This document shows positions 12,431 to 22,768 of a DNA stretch of 64,000 nt, in pieces. The stretch is from positions 1,364,001 through 1,428,000 of the forward strand of contig JAUCEF010000005.1 in the NCBI GenBank assembly GCA_033558025.1, in the 5' to 3' direction. The position numbers were made by a program, and so were the translations under genes. The DNA is from Phytophthora sp. 'mugwort' (taxonomy: Eukaryota > Oomycota > Peronosporomycetes > Peronosporales > Peronosporaceae). Position 1 is the first letter of the stretch. Each line of letters begins with the position of its first letter. The notes beneath the pieces are model-generated. The model was not told the origin of the DNA, did not search any database, and saw nothing but the letters and a program-made list of their open reading frames with translations.

Positions 12431-13093
12431 TTACCCTCGACGCAGTGGCAGGAACGCGTCGATCGTTTGTCGATCAATTCCTTGTTGTTGCAGTTTGTGG
12501 CGAGCAGAAAGCAGCTCAAAGCGGCGTTGGATCTCGTTCGTGTCCAGAATAGGTTCAATTGGCTGGAGGTTGGCACCTGGGAGCTCTCTTGCCTCGATTT
12601 TTGAATCCACAGCTTCAATTTCGCCATTGACCTCAGAGTCGCCCAAGACGACATCGTGTGGCACACTCAACCTAGTGTGAGATCGTCGTGGAGATTCCTT
12701 CCCCTCTTCAGCAATTGCAGCAGCAGCAGAACGTCGCGCAGCGCTTTTATGCATCGCAGCTCTCTCATTGTCGTCAAACAACAGAGCCAAAAGGCGATCA
12801 TAGTAGCGGTTAACATCCATCGAAGTGCACTGACCGCCTGCAGCTTTCCGTTGCACCATATTCTTCAGACGAGAGAGTTGAGAACGGATCGAGTGGATCG
12901 TCATTCCATTGATCCCGTTCGACGCCATTTCCTCGCCCAGCTGCTCCAGCATGTCGATTTTACGCTTTGACGTGCGGTATTCCTCCCCGTGACGTTCCAA
13001 CCAGAAAATCAGTTGGTCCATTGGACTTGGATTACCTGGTGACGCGCTGGCCATCCATCGAACACGTGGGGCAGTGTGTTTAAGTCGTCGCAT
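12431..13093 (-). CDS. One-repeat trihelix/Myb-like protein, paralogue of neighbour
   Basis: Intronless 220-residue protein read toward the 557-residue gene, the two stops being about 160 bp apart. It has one copy of the same domain at about 10-105: VRWMASASPGNPSPMDQL, a helix with Trp (IFWLERHG), a Lys-rich helix and IRSQLSRLKNMV. It shares the C-terminal tail of the neighbour (LLSARHKLQQQGIDRQTIDA, then FLPL). The middle is Ser/Arg/Glu-rich and probably disordered. The two genes look like products of an inverted duplication followed by domain gain or loss. The function is unknown to me; the tail motif may be a dimerisation or recruitment helix. The start chosen is the first in-frame ATG. 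Confidence 0.7.
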   Translation of the reverse strand: MRRLKHTAPRVRWMASASPGNPSPMDQLIFWLERHGEEYRTSKRKIDMLEQLGEEMASNGINGMTIHSIRSQLSRLKNMVQRKAAGGQCTSMDVNRYYDRLLALLFDDNERAAMHKSAARRSAAAAIAEEGKESPRRSHTRLSVPHDVVLGDSEVNGEIEAVDSKIEARELPGANLQPIEPILDTNEIQRRFELLSARHKLQQQGIDRQTIDAFLPLRRG

Positions 13094-13184
13094 GAGGTCT
13101 CTTAGCCTTAAATCGCCTTCTCAGTTTTGTGTCTCGACGTTCTCGACGATGCCCGTCTCACATTTCCTGACGCCGTTTCCCCTT

Positions 13185-13640
13185 TTGAGCGAGGGGGCAC
13201 AACAACGTCAACAACGTTCACGTGACAGATGCCAGCTTCCGTCGTCGAGAACGGCACCAACTTGGCCGACGCCTTGTCTGCAGACAAGTTTAGCAGTGCA
13301 TGGAGGTCCAAGACGTTGTCGCCCGAGATGACCACGTCGCAAGTCGTCGATTCTGAGTCGACGAATGTTTGGAGCTGCGCAGCTCGAGGCTGTTTTCGAC
13401 CTCCAGAGCCCGTTGTCGGCGACTGTTTCGGTACCGTGACTTAGTGGATTTTGGCGAGTTGATTGAATGGTCCCGGCGTTTGGCCACACGCACACACACA
13501 AGGCAAAAGACATTTAGACGACAATGCACAAGTATCGAATGACGGAGTCAAGGCGACTGGAGACCATCTGAGGAGATCGTACATTTCACGGGAGCAAAGC
13601 TGTGGTCTCAATACTGCCACCGACCGCACAGCGCCAGACG
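13185..13640 (-). pseudogene. Decayed copy of the FHA gene 5' end
   Basis: This stretch matches bases about 22235-22740 on the same strand. It keeps pieces of the FHA domain such as NSLELRSSK and DLHALLNLSADKASAKLVPF. Frameshifts split them over three frames, and the ancestral ATG (22552-22554) corresponds to a CAC in the plus strand here, so the start codon is lost. The upstream leader is also recognisable (gaccatctga and catttcacgggagcaaa). It lies next to the eL28 fragment in the same order as at the source, so both arrived as one segment. Confidence 0.8.
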
Positions 13641-13662
13641 ACAAAACTCCAACGCCACACAC

Positions 13663-14045
13663 TTAGGCCTTGACGCGACGGCTGCGGATGGCTTTCTTCT
13701 GGAGGACACCTGCAAATATATATAATACCAGATAAAAGTCAGCATAGCCTCAATCCGGTACGTGCAGACAGCAAGCAGTATCAGCTGCCACTACCCTTTT
13801 TAACCTTGGCGACCGTGGACAGCCGCGACCACTTGGTCAGAGCAGCCTTCTTCAGGTCGCTCCGGTAGCAGTTACGCGAGATGTTGGCGCGGATGGTGTT
13901 GGCGCCACCGCGAGCGCCCTTGCGGAGGAGCACGGCGTTCTCGGCCTTAAAGGGCTTCTTGGCGGCCTTTTCAATCTTGGTGGTGAGCGTCAGCTGCTCG
14001 TAGGCGAGCGAGATGTCCACAGCCTTCGTGGAGGCCAGGCCCGTC
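13663..14045 (-). pseudogene. Truncated ribosomal protein eL28 pseudogene
   Basis: This matches the 3' two thirds of the eL28 gene at 22769-23264. Exon 2 (13663-13709) and its acceptor AG are intact. Exon 1 runs from about 13797 and starts abruptly at the codons for GLASTKAVDIS near 14045, so the first third of the protein and the start codon are missing. Substitutions include AYEQLT for ADKKVT and CYRSDL for YYRRDL. The intron donor, GTGAGT in the parent, reads GTAGTG here, which would damage splicing. Not expected to make protein. Confidence 0.85.
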
Positions 14046-14858
14046 GATTCACAACTGTAACAATCAAAACGATCCGTTTCAACAGCTAAGCATGACGGTT
14101 CAAGACAAATCACCTAGACGCAAGAAAACACTTCACAAGCGTTATTGGGACGCCCGAAAAATAAAATATGTTTTCAAAATAATAGGACTCATATCTGAGA
14201 CTGAAGAGTTGCAGGAGAAAACAATATTTACTTGCTTCACCCCCAAAATCAATGTGTAGGCACGCACAAATTCACTTTCGGGACGACATGTTGATGCCTA
14301 AAAGGCGCTTACGTAAAGGGGTGTGTAACCCCCTATCCTCGAGTCCAAACGACCACGACCTCATCAGTCGATGGTAAGCTAGGCAGTGCACCAACATGAT
14401 GCACATCAAGGGCACTAGGGTCAGGCGTCAAGTTGCGTCATTTTGCAGTCTTCGTGGACTTGCTGTTTTGACAGGAGTTGAGGATCGGCGATCATGGAAT
14501 GAGAAGTAGACCAGCTGGAGCGTGAATGTCAGCGGCGCTGACTCAAACTGACCGCTTCACGCGCATTGGGGCATCCAGCGACTTATGCGAGGTCGGATAG
14601 TGCTTGATCATGGCTCTCACGTGATTGAGGTCACGTGATTGAGGTTGCTCAGTGCGCCAGCTTCATCGAGCGCAGAGGATATACCACCAGGTGTACCATG
14701 AGACCATCAAGTTACAGTATTACGCGATCTTGACGATAGGAAGGCAAACAGCGCAAGAACTTCATATTTAGTGCAGCGAAATCTAAACCAAATACTACAG
14801 TAGATTGCAAAGCATAGGCTACATACAGGACATCTCTCTTCGCGTCTCGTCGCCGCGC
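14046..14858. other. Intergenic between eL28 pseudogene and ribokinase 3' end
   Basis: No coding sequence is supported. A two-copy 14-bp direct repeat containing CACGTG lies at 14617-14644. Confidence 0.5.
14617..14644. repeat. Tandem 14-bp repeat with CACGTG E-box
   Basis: The sequence tcacgtgattgagg occurs twice back to back (14617-14630 and 14631-14644). CACGTG is the classic E-box/G-box core. No adjacent promoter is evident: the nearest gene, ribokinase, ends here rather than starts, so function is doubtful. Confidence 0.6.
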
Positions 14859-15830
14859 CTACAGGCCGTTCTCCTTAAGGAATCCCACGACCTCATCGCC
14901 AGTCGGCAGACTCGGCAGGGCACCAGCACGCTGCACGCAGAGCGCACTGGCAGCAGCGGCTCGGGCCATGCACTCCTGTACCTTCCGACCCTCAGCAAAC
15001 GCAACGGCAAATGCGCCGCGGTAGCAGTCTCCTGCCCCCGTTGTGTCCACCACCTTCTCCACCTTGAAGCACTTTTGGCGAACCAACTCCGAGCCGTCCG
15101 CAGGAACGAAGACAGATCCGTCCGAGCCAAGCGTGACCAGCACATTTTTGGCGCCCTGCTCCTGCAGGTACCGCGCGGCAGCAATGGCGTCGTCAATGCT
15201 GTCCACCTCACGCTTGGTTAAACGTGCCAGCTCCGTCTCGTTGGGGCACACGTAGGTGAGCAGCGGCAGGAGGTCGGCCGGGATGGGGGTGTCGTCACCT
15301 CCCGTGTCCCACATGACGGGGACGTTGGTCTCCGCAGCGGCCTTGGCCACCAGCGCGTTGATGCGCTCGGGGATCTCGCACTGCAGCAGGATGATGGCCG
15401 CCGACTTGATGGCGTCCGTCAGAGCAACAGGCAGCTCCTCGGGCCACGCGCGGTTAGCACCACCCACGATGACGATGGAATTGTCGCCGTCCGGGTAGAC
15501 AAACACGAACGCCTGACCCGACGGACAGGCAGGATGTCCCCCCAGCGCAGTGTCGACGCCTGCACGCTGTAACGCGTCCTTGAGCGCCTCACCGTGCGTG
15601 TCGTTGCCGAACTGGCCGGCAAACTTGGCGCACAGCTTCGGGTGGTTGGCCCCGATGATCTTGCCAGCCGCCGCTGCCTGGTTGCTGCCCTTGCCGCCCG
15701 GATAGAACTTGCCTGTATCCGTCTTGGACGCAGACAGCGTTTCCCCGCGCATGGGCAGCCGACTGATCTCCACGACGATGTCGGCGTTCACCGAACCGAT
15801 GACCAACACGTGCTTGCGAGTCTGCGTCAT
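14859..15830 (-). CDS. RBKS: Ribokinase (PfkB family)
   Basis: Intronless 323-residue protein, the normal length for ribokinase, which phosphorylates D-ribose at O5 with ATP and feeds it to the pentose phosphate pathway and nucleotide synthesis. The first PfkB signature is seen at about 44-54 (PGGKGSNQAAA). The second, with the catalytic Asp, is DTTGAGDCYRGAF at about 260-272. The N-terminal strand VLVIGSVNADIVV and the GETL motif that helps close the lid over the sugar are present. The PfkB motif LLQCEIP lies mid-protein. No targeting peptide is evident, so it is probably cytosolic. The ATG at 15830 is the only plausible start, as the conserved first strand follows at once. All key residues appear intact, so the gene should be functional. 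Confidence 0.93.
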   Translation of the reverse strand: MTQTRKHVLVIGSVNADIVVEISRLPMRGETLSASKTDTGKFYPGGKGSNQAAAAGKIIGANHPKLCAKFAGQFGNDTHGEALKDALQRAGVDTALGGHPACPSGQAFVFVYPDGDNSIVIVGGANRAWPEELPVALTDAIKSAAIILLQCEIPERINALVAKAAAETNVPVMWDTGGDDTPIPADLLPLLTYVCPNETELARLTKREVDSIDDAIAAARYLQEQGAKNVLVTLGSDGSVFVPADGSELVRQKCFKVEKVVDTTGAGDCYRGAFAVAFAEGRKVQECMARAAAASALCVQRAGALPSLPTGDEVVGFLKENGL

Positions 15831-17780
15831 GTCTTGTGAATCAAGTTAATGAGGGGGTTGAGCTTCTGCGGTAAAATTGATCTGTGCAGTCTTCGTCAAG
15901 AGCTTGAATGAAGGAGTCACGTTACAACTGAAGCGTGGTTGAGGTCAAGCTGCTTAGGTACGTGTTTATCTCATTGAGCTAACGAGAGTGCAACTCGCAT
16001 AACTCGATAACCTTCAGTATTGTACTTATGTCATTGTGAACACAGTACAGTACGCACCTATTAATAGTTCTGTATTTTTGTTGGGGACAAGATCCCCCTT
16101 TACAATCGTATGTCTCCGTTTTATGCTTCTATTTGCTTACCTCTACTCAAGTGAGACATGAATGTTAGGGCTGACATCTATAATCGTTTGTCAGGGGCAT
16201 TGTTTTGCCAGAAAGTCTTTAGTCAAGAACTCATCAAAGAATATGAAACGTGTGGGATGGGTGTTTTGTAGCTAGTCGAATTAGGGCACCCCGTGGGAAG
16301 GTAGAGATGCCATTAAAGTGGGGTTACACGATATAGCTCCCATACTAAACGCTTAATCCGCAGGAGCAGACCCAGTACGTGACTATAGGCTAACTTATTA
16401 CAGGTTAGCAGGTGTGGGCCTCGACCAAAACGCCACCTAGCCCTGGGAATAGCTACGGTTTATAGCAGGGAGTTAGCGTTCGTAGTCGCAATTAAGGGTG
16501 AGATAGCGGCAACGATTGCAACAACTCGCGGATTTGAACAAACAAATTGCATCAGCAAGACGCGCGTGTCGTGCTCGTCTTGGGTGATATATTTGGCGGC
16601 GCCCAGCGTCTTCTTCTTCGTTATGCATCCGGTCATGCAGGTCCAGGTCTCTGTGGACTTAGGTGCGCCTTGATCGCCGGATATGCCATCGTGCTGGTAA
16701 CACCCCGTACTCCTACGCTGACTGGGTCAACATCAGCGAGAACATGCACGGCAACTACGCGCGACCCAGGTCGCCGGAACATAATCTGAACCATGATAGC
16801 ACTGAGCTCATGACGGGATGTTCAAACCCCGTATCTTCACGGGTATGATCTGCCGGATCCTACACGCGAGCACGTCCTCCAGCGATGTCGCTATTATGAC
16901 CGACCGGGAGCTGCCTTCACTGATGGCAGGTGCTCGGCGACCCAAACCGTGGTGCACGTGGTGCTCGTGGTGCTTGGGCTTAGCGTCGTCGTCTAGCGCG
17001 GATGCCCACCTACAGTAGTATCCGCTTCTACTGCTTAGTGTGGGAGTTGGCGGCCGACATAACCGCAGTTTTACCTTCCCCTGCGATCCTATGAAATAGA
17101 TTTTTTCTACAAGGTAGTAGAATAATTCAGGAGTGCTCAGCTTGGGCGGGGACGTCGGACTGCAATGGCGAAGCCGTTGAAGGATATCGGCCCCCTGATC
17201 AACTCGACGGAGTAACGCGACCGAGATGCTCCGTTACTAGTAATAGTATATTATTATACATGTAGGTATTATACCTACAAGTATTATATGTATACTTTTT
17301 ACTTTAATACAACTACGGCAAATTTCGCCGAAGAATTAACACTTTTCAAAATCAGCGACTTTAAACTTAGGCCGTTTATATTGCCCTTTAGAATAGCAAC
17401 AGTTTTATAGCAGTCAATAAATATTAGAGTTAAAATTGAAAATACACCTGAGATAGAAAATCAGCTGATTCTAACTCAGATCACCAAATTTACACGGTTT
17501 GATTCAAATCAGCTTTCTCAAATAATATTTCACCAATCTATCTCAGTCATCAAAGCGATCGAAATAAACATATAAAGGAAGCCGTAAAAACAACATAAAC
17601 GTACCGAAATGCGTCCTTAAATGGCTTCATTACTGCCACGTTCATTGCTTGGCACAAAACTGTGATGCCTGTGGTAAGAACTGCACCTGCGAGCAGCACT
17701 GCTCAAGTGAAACCTTCACCGAGGCCAATTTTTGTGGACTTTAAGGCTATCCAAGATCAGCAGCCGGCATCCTTCCACGC
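15831..17780. other. Intergenic with possible degraded coding at 16547-16950
   Basis: 15831-16546 shows no gene. Between 16547 and about 16950 plus-strand frames keep some protein-like composition (for example AGYAIVLVTPRTPT, then YADWVNISENMHGNYARP in another frame), suggesting a frameshifted remnant of an unidentified gene. From 17240 to 17600 the sequence is AT-rich with short inverted ATTATA-type repeats and no coding. Confidence 0.35.
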
Positions 17781-17811
17781 TGGGATTCCAAAACTATTTA
17801 ATAAATAAAAG

Positions 17812-18837
17812 TTAAATCGTAATAATTAAGTTTCGAATACAAATGTTAAAACGTACCCGCTCAATCCACTCCATCACCACCGCCTCGTTGCAAAAAAAAC
17901 TTTTTCTGAACGGTATGCTCAGCTCCAGGTGACCCAATGACCGGTTCCAAACCTTCTGCGATACGGGGCCTCCTGGAACACCAGCAAACACCGATGCTCT
18001 AAAACCGTTGATTTCACTACTGTAAAGCCAAAAATGAATAAACGTTAGCCAAATCCCCACAAAATAAACAATACAATAAGCAATATACCTTGCAGTACGT
18101 CCACAGTTGCGTTTCCCGTGAAATCAATGGTTGTCTTGCCGGCCATATCGATGTATATGGACGTTTAGTCCATATTGAACACGGTGGCGAGCTTGGTATC
18201 GCTGCGCTCCGCCGAAAGGATGCCGTCTTCTTCAGTGACTTGTTGAATTGACTGCGAAAATACGTTTGCAACAAGCTGTACTTATCCCAAAAAACACAAA
18301 ACTTAGCTAAAACCGATGTTAAACAAAGAATTGACACATTTACCTCTATGTCTGGTCGCTTCTTTCTACCATTGTGCGTGATCCGTCGAACTGACCAGCG
18401 ATTACGCTTGAGAAAACGCCTCAGAAACGAGATGTTTCCGCCTCTTCTACGTGCTTTGACGTGGATCGGGTCATATTGAGCTAGCATTAGCAGCAGACAC
18501 TCCATAGATACACAGAGAAAGCGATTTTTCCGCATTTCTACAATCTAATCCAGAAGTCTAAATAGGAATATTAGTATTAACGTGCCAAAATCGGATAAAA
18601 ACAACGTGAAAACTTACTCTTTCTCGAGGCCTGGGTTCCTTATGTACATGGATGTACTGCGAGAAGTGTAGAACAACTTGGTAGTTGCGGCCGTTTGGAT
18701 AGTTGCTTGTTGGCCTTTCCAGCGTACCACGTCGAGCGATGGACGCCGACGGCAGCTGCTGCAGCTATCACGGTCAACGCCCCGCGGTCAAGTGTCTTCA
18801 GCTTGACTTTATTTTTGTTTTTCGGACGACGTTTCAT
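17812..18837 (-). pseudogene. Pogo-type transposase pseudogene with spliceosomal introns
   Basis: Read leftward from the ATG at 18837 (MKRRPKNKNKVKLKTLDRG), the pieces follow the pogo/Tigger plan. There is an N-terminal helix-turn-helix, a CENP-B-like helix-turn-helix (SFLRRFLKRNRWSVRRITH, 18430-18360), a first catalytic Asp segment with an FNMD motif (about 18165), and a later segment RASVFAGVPGGPVSQKVWN (17990-17930). AT-rich stretches with GT and AG ends interrupt it: near 18540-18620 (donor GTAAGT, acceptor GTAG), 18290-18345, and 18020-18090 (donor GTATAT, acceptor TTTACAG). These look like true introns. The codon after FNMD is TAA where the family has Gln, so it is inactivated. The end of the catalytic domain is not found. 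Confidence 0.65.
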
Positions 18838-19039
18838 CGTCAAAGCGGGAGTGAGGATGGATGGCATGGAGCTGCCAGCGCTGAGTGAATGGTGCTGCGC
18901 GATTTAGACTTTTTACCATTATCTTATTGGATCCGAATTTTACGGTACTGTACGGTACATTATAACCTTCCCAGCTTCAACCGAGTTTCGTTTATCCATG
19001 TGGCCCACATGTGCAATCCTATGGACAATTTTGTTGATG

Positions 19040-19372
19040 ATGGCGCCGCCGACGTTCAAGCCGGCGCTGGTGGAACAGCTCTTTCAGTCCACGTGGGTGG
19101 CCAACGCGGCCAGCGCAGCCGAGACCGTGGCCAGCGACACCAGCGAGGAGGAGGAGCTCTTTGACTCGGTCCCATTGGTCAGCGCCTCCACCGCCGCTTC
19201 CCGCGTGCGCAAGATCCACGCAGACGCCGTGAAGCTCAGCTCCGAAATGCTGCGGCTTTTCGTGGTGGAGGCTGTCCGTCGGGCGCAGATGGAGGCCATG
19301 GTGGACGACAGTGAGAAGGTGGAGCCGCAGCACGTGGAACAGATTCTGGCCCAACTGTTGCTGGACTTTTAG
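19040..19372 (+). CDS. CENPX: CENP-X / MHF2 histone-fold protein
   Basis: 110 residues from the ATG at 19040; an ATG directly before it at 19037 is equally possible. The histone fold occupies the second half: a helix KIHADAVKLSSEMLRLFVVE, the long helix AVRRAQMEAMVDD, and the conserved ending VEQILAQLLLDF, the signature of CENP-X. In the family it pairs with CENP-S. Together they form the DNA-binding MHF complex that supports Fanconi FANCM at stalled forks and the CENP-T-W-S-X complex at the inner kinetochore. An acidic Ser/Glu segment (TSEEEE) precedes the fold. No partner gene is in the window. Its stop codon overlaps the stop codon of the convergent FHA gene. An upstream start at 18998 would add a hydrophobic extension not typical of the family. 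Confidence 0.85.
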   Translation: MAPPTFKPALVEQLFQSTWVANAASAAETVASDTSEEEELFDSVPLVSASTAASRVRKIHADAVKLSSEMLRLFVVEAVRRAQMEAMVDDSEKVEPQHVEQILAQLLLDF

Positions 19373-22300
19373 GCGCGAGCTGCGGGAGATGCCCGTCCTA
19401 GACGACTGAACTGCGTCATGACGGTCGAGATATGAGCCCGCTGGCGCTGGAACAGTGCATCAGCTAAAAAGTTGCTATGCTGGAGGCGTTCACAGTCGAG
19501 AGACGTGCTGGCCTCATCGGAGACCGCTGCAACCTTGGCTAAGGAGTGATGGAGCTGCTGAAGACGCGTGAGGCGCTGAATGGCATTCAACACAAGGAGC
19601 GAGTTAGATGGAGGAGAGAGCATGAGGAGATGTTTTCTTACCTGCTGGATCATGTCGTACAGGTATCGTCCGTTGGAAGAGAGCTCGGAAAGAAAATCTT
19701 GAGTTGGGTCTTCAGACGGGTGGGCCTTCGAATCTTTAGAGTCTGACAGCATGGTCAGCTGTGCTTCTTGGAGCCGGACGCATTCGTTGATGTTGTTAAT
19801 TTTCTGCTGAAGTATGGAGTCGACAAGGAACTGATGCCACAAAAGGGAGCGATGTTAGTATAGATTGCTACACATACGGGTTATCAGAAAAAGCGTGCAC
19901 CTGTGCAGCACCAAAGCGTGCATGGAGAAAGTCATCTTCAGCAGTCTGGAGCAGATATTCCAGTTGGTCGCCGGCGTGTGCTATTTGCTCATCGCACTGT
20001 CAATACGTACAACAATGTAAGGTAAATCACAATAAGTGTTGGTTGACAAGAAACTCGAGGTAAATACCTTGATGATTGATCTTTCAAAGAAGCTAAGAAG
20101 GTCTTGCTCCCTCGTCGTCTTCGTCACAGCCTAGAATGATTGTGAATTGTTAGTTAAACAATATCAAAACTTATAAACGTTGCTGCCGCGCCATGACCTT
20201 CTTAAGAGTTTCGGCGCGTTGCTGTCGCTTTAGTTGTCCCAGCTCTTGGTCCTTCTCCTCAATCCTGGCCATGAGCTTCTGCAGTTGATGAGCATGGATT
20301 TCGCGAATGGATGACTGTTCTTGATCGTGCTGACTGGTGAGACGTTGAGTAGTTTGCTGAAAATGCTCAGTTTGCTCCTTCATGTCTTGAATACGCCTCG
20401 AAATCAGTGCAAATTCAATCCATTTTCTCATAGCTCGCCGAGCAAGTTTTGAGGCGCCATGAACTAAAACCCTCCGCAGTACTTGCCGCTGCTTTTTGTG
20501 TTGAATTGCTGTCATCTTCCACTCCCGTAGGATCTGACTGAGCAATGGTTGTATAGTTCTTCGGTAGTAATGACGCTCAGAAATTCGTTCGAGATGAACG
20601 TTTAGCTTGTTCCGCTCAATACACTGGACTTCACCCAACTGACAGCGCACCGAACACTGCTCAACAAACTGTTGCCACCGTCGAAATGCAACATGCCTCA
20701 TCACCGTTGTTTTCTTGATTATCAGTCCTCGTAACAGCGTTGAACGTTGCCTTGCTGTCAAGTAATTCAGGCAGAGAGCTGTCCAGCTCTTCCGAACTAA
20801 ACGATTTTCACCCCGACGCTGAAATGCTTCAAGTCTGCAAATTATCACTTGGCTGCTCAACACCGCGTAGTCTCGCCAACGAATGAAATGCTGATCTCGT
20901 CGTAGCTTTCCGAATGCTACCCTGACGTCTTCAAGTCGTTGGGCCTTGAGCTTGCGGTTATTGCTTTGAACTTGTAGTCCACGTTGCCATCGCGTAAAAG
21001 CTTCACTATTAATTTCGTTCTGTTTCCGTTGGATCGTCTGGTTAATGAGTTTATCGTGTAGCGAAGTTCTTGCAGCTTCTTGTCGTTCCATTTTGATCGG
21101 TCGCGAGTTTGAACGGGTCAGGTCGTTGAGTCCTAGCGCCACCGCCTTAGAAAAGAAGTCGAGCACGTTTGGTGGATGGTGAGATTGGCTGGGGCTGCCA
21201 GGCTGCTGCTGCTGTGATTCAGCCTTTTCAGAATCTGGCACACTTTCGAGCGAGTAGTCGAGCAGCTCATTTTCGTCTCCAGCTTCTTCACGACTCAGTG
21301 GATCCGAGTTGATACCTCGTTCAGAATGTTCCGTCTGAATAGAGACTGAAAGACTTGGCGGAGTTTGAGCTTTGGGAAGACTTGCTGCTCTCTCCATCAT
21401 AGCTGGGAGCTCGTCTTCTTCATCTTCGTCACTGTCGTCCTCACTCCTGGGGACGCTGGTGTCCTCAACTGACTGCAGAACACTGACACGACCCGGAGGA
21501 TTTTGGTCGGTGACTGCCCAACGCGGTTTTTGACTTCTTGAATTCTTCGCAGATGGCGATAAGTAGCTCTCTTGGAACTCCATGTCCCCGTTAAGAACCT
21601 AACACAACATGGAAACACACACAACACATCATTTAACAAATGATATTCCCCACAATTTATTCTGCAACACATGTAGCTTACATCGTTTACTTCTTGAATC
21701 TGCTGAGAGAGTCGGAGTTTTTCCACTTCGGCCAAGTTTCGCTGCTCTCGTGACTGCCAGTCACCGCTCGAGGCTCTACGTGTGCTTTCACTTTGATTAG
21801 ATCTTGCAGGAGAAGACTGCCTGTTACGACACTGCTTGAGCTTTCGTTCAACGTAATCACTCAGCAGAGAATCAGTTGAAGCCTCTAGCAAAAACTTGCT
21901 TAGCTGGTCCTTGGACTTAAGCGATGGTGGTGCGGAGCTAACAGAGGAAGATATGCTGGTTCGATTCCGTGCCGCTAGCCGGTTGCTTTGGATGGAAGCA
22001 ACGACAGATGCGTTTGGAGTGGAACCCTTGCGATCTCCTCGAAGCGCATCCAACGCTTTTCGGAACGCTCGGTTGCTACTAGCATTGGTAGTCTGGTCGA
22101 TTGAATGCTGTACGGACTTCTCCGTCTCAATCGACTGCTGAGCCGATGCCGTCATCTGTGGACTACGAGTAAGCTCAAACAAGAAGACGTTGCGTGGATC
22201 CCCAAAGGCCAGACGATCTCCATGCACAACGATAACTCCTTCACGGGGCACAAAAACGTCGTTCACGTAGCAGACGCCAGCTTCCGTCGTCGAGAACGGC

Positions 22301-22554
22301 ACCAACTTGGCCGACGCCTTGTCTGCAGACAAGTTTAGCAGTGCATGAAGGTCCAAGACGTTGTTGCCCGAGATGACTACGTCGCAAGTCGTCGACCCTG
22401 AGCCAATGAGTGTCTTGGAGCTGCGCAGCTCGAGGCTGTTATTGACCTCCAGCGCCCGGAGAAACGGCATTGACCGCGGATATCGTTGGCGACTGTTGGT
22501 ATTGGGACTAGTCGCTTTTTGACGAGTTAATTCAATTGGCCCGGCGTCGGCCAT
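19369..22554 (-). CDS. FHA-domain protein with Sfi1-like repeats and coiled coils
   Basis: Proposed exons (minus): 22554-21682, 21598-20198, 20130-20068, 19996-19901, 19830-19642, 19575-19369. All five introns are phase 0 and 66-83 bp; most have good GT-AG sites, but the 20197 donor GTCATG is weak. The sum is 942 residues. The FHA phosphothreonine-reading domain is at about 38-125: DVVISGNNVLDLHALL, then CYVNDVFV and HGDRLAFGD, similar in layout to kinesin-3 FHA domains. Residues about 470-660 carry Sfi1-like repeats with aromatic-x-x-Trp cores (FTRWQRGL, FIRWRDYAV, AFRRWQQFV, LREWKMTA, MRKWIEFAL), which bind centrin in the family. The C-terminal third is coiled coil. A centrosome or basal-body role is inferred. 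If the weak intron is not removed, the protein ends at the stop at 20171 and the last four exons are a separate piece. Confidence 0.75.
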
Positions 22555-22768
22555 ACGCACATACACAACCCAAAAGATAATAAGACGACAATGCAAAAGT
22601 GTCGAACGACGGCGTCAAGACGACAGGAGACCATCTGAAGAGCTCGTACATTTCACGGGAGCAAAAGCTCTGGTCTCAGACCTGCACTTCTATTCCCTGT
22701 CATTATTCCCAACTCGAAAGTGTCTCACCGACCGAAGAGCGGCAGACGACAACTCCAACGCCACACAC

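Noticed and set aside
14805..15221. 138-codon plus-strand frame over the ribokinase 3' end
   Set aside because: Antisense shadow of a well-conserved PfkB gene.
22605..22768. An extra exon between the FHA start and the eL28 stop
   Set aside because: Similarity with the decayed copy at 13.5-13.66 kb is limited and no open frame or splice-site pair joins either gene.
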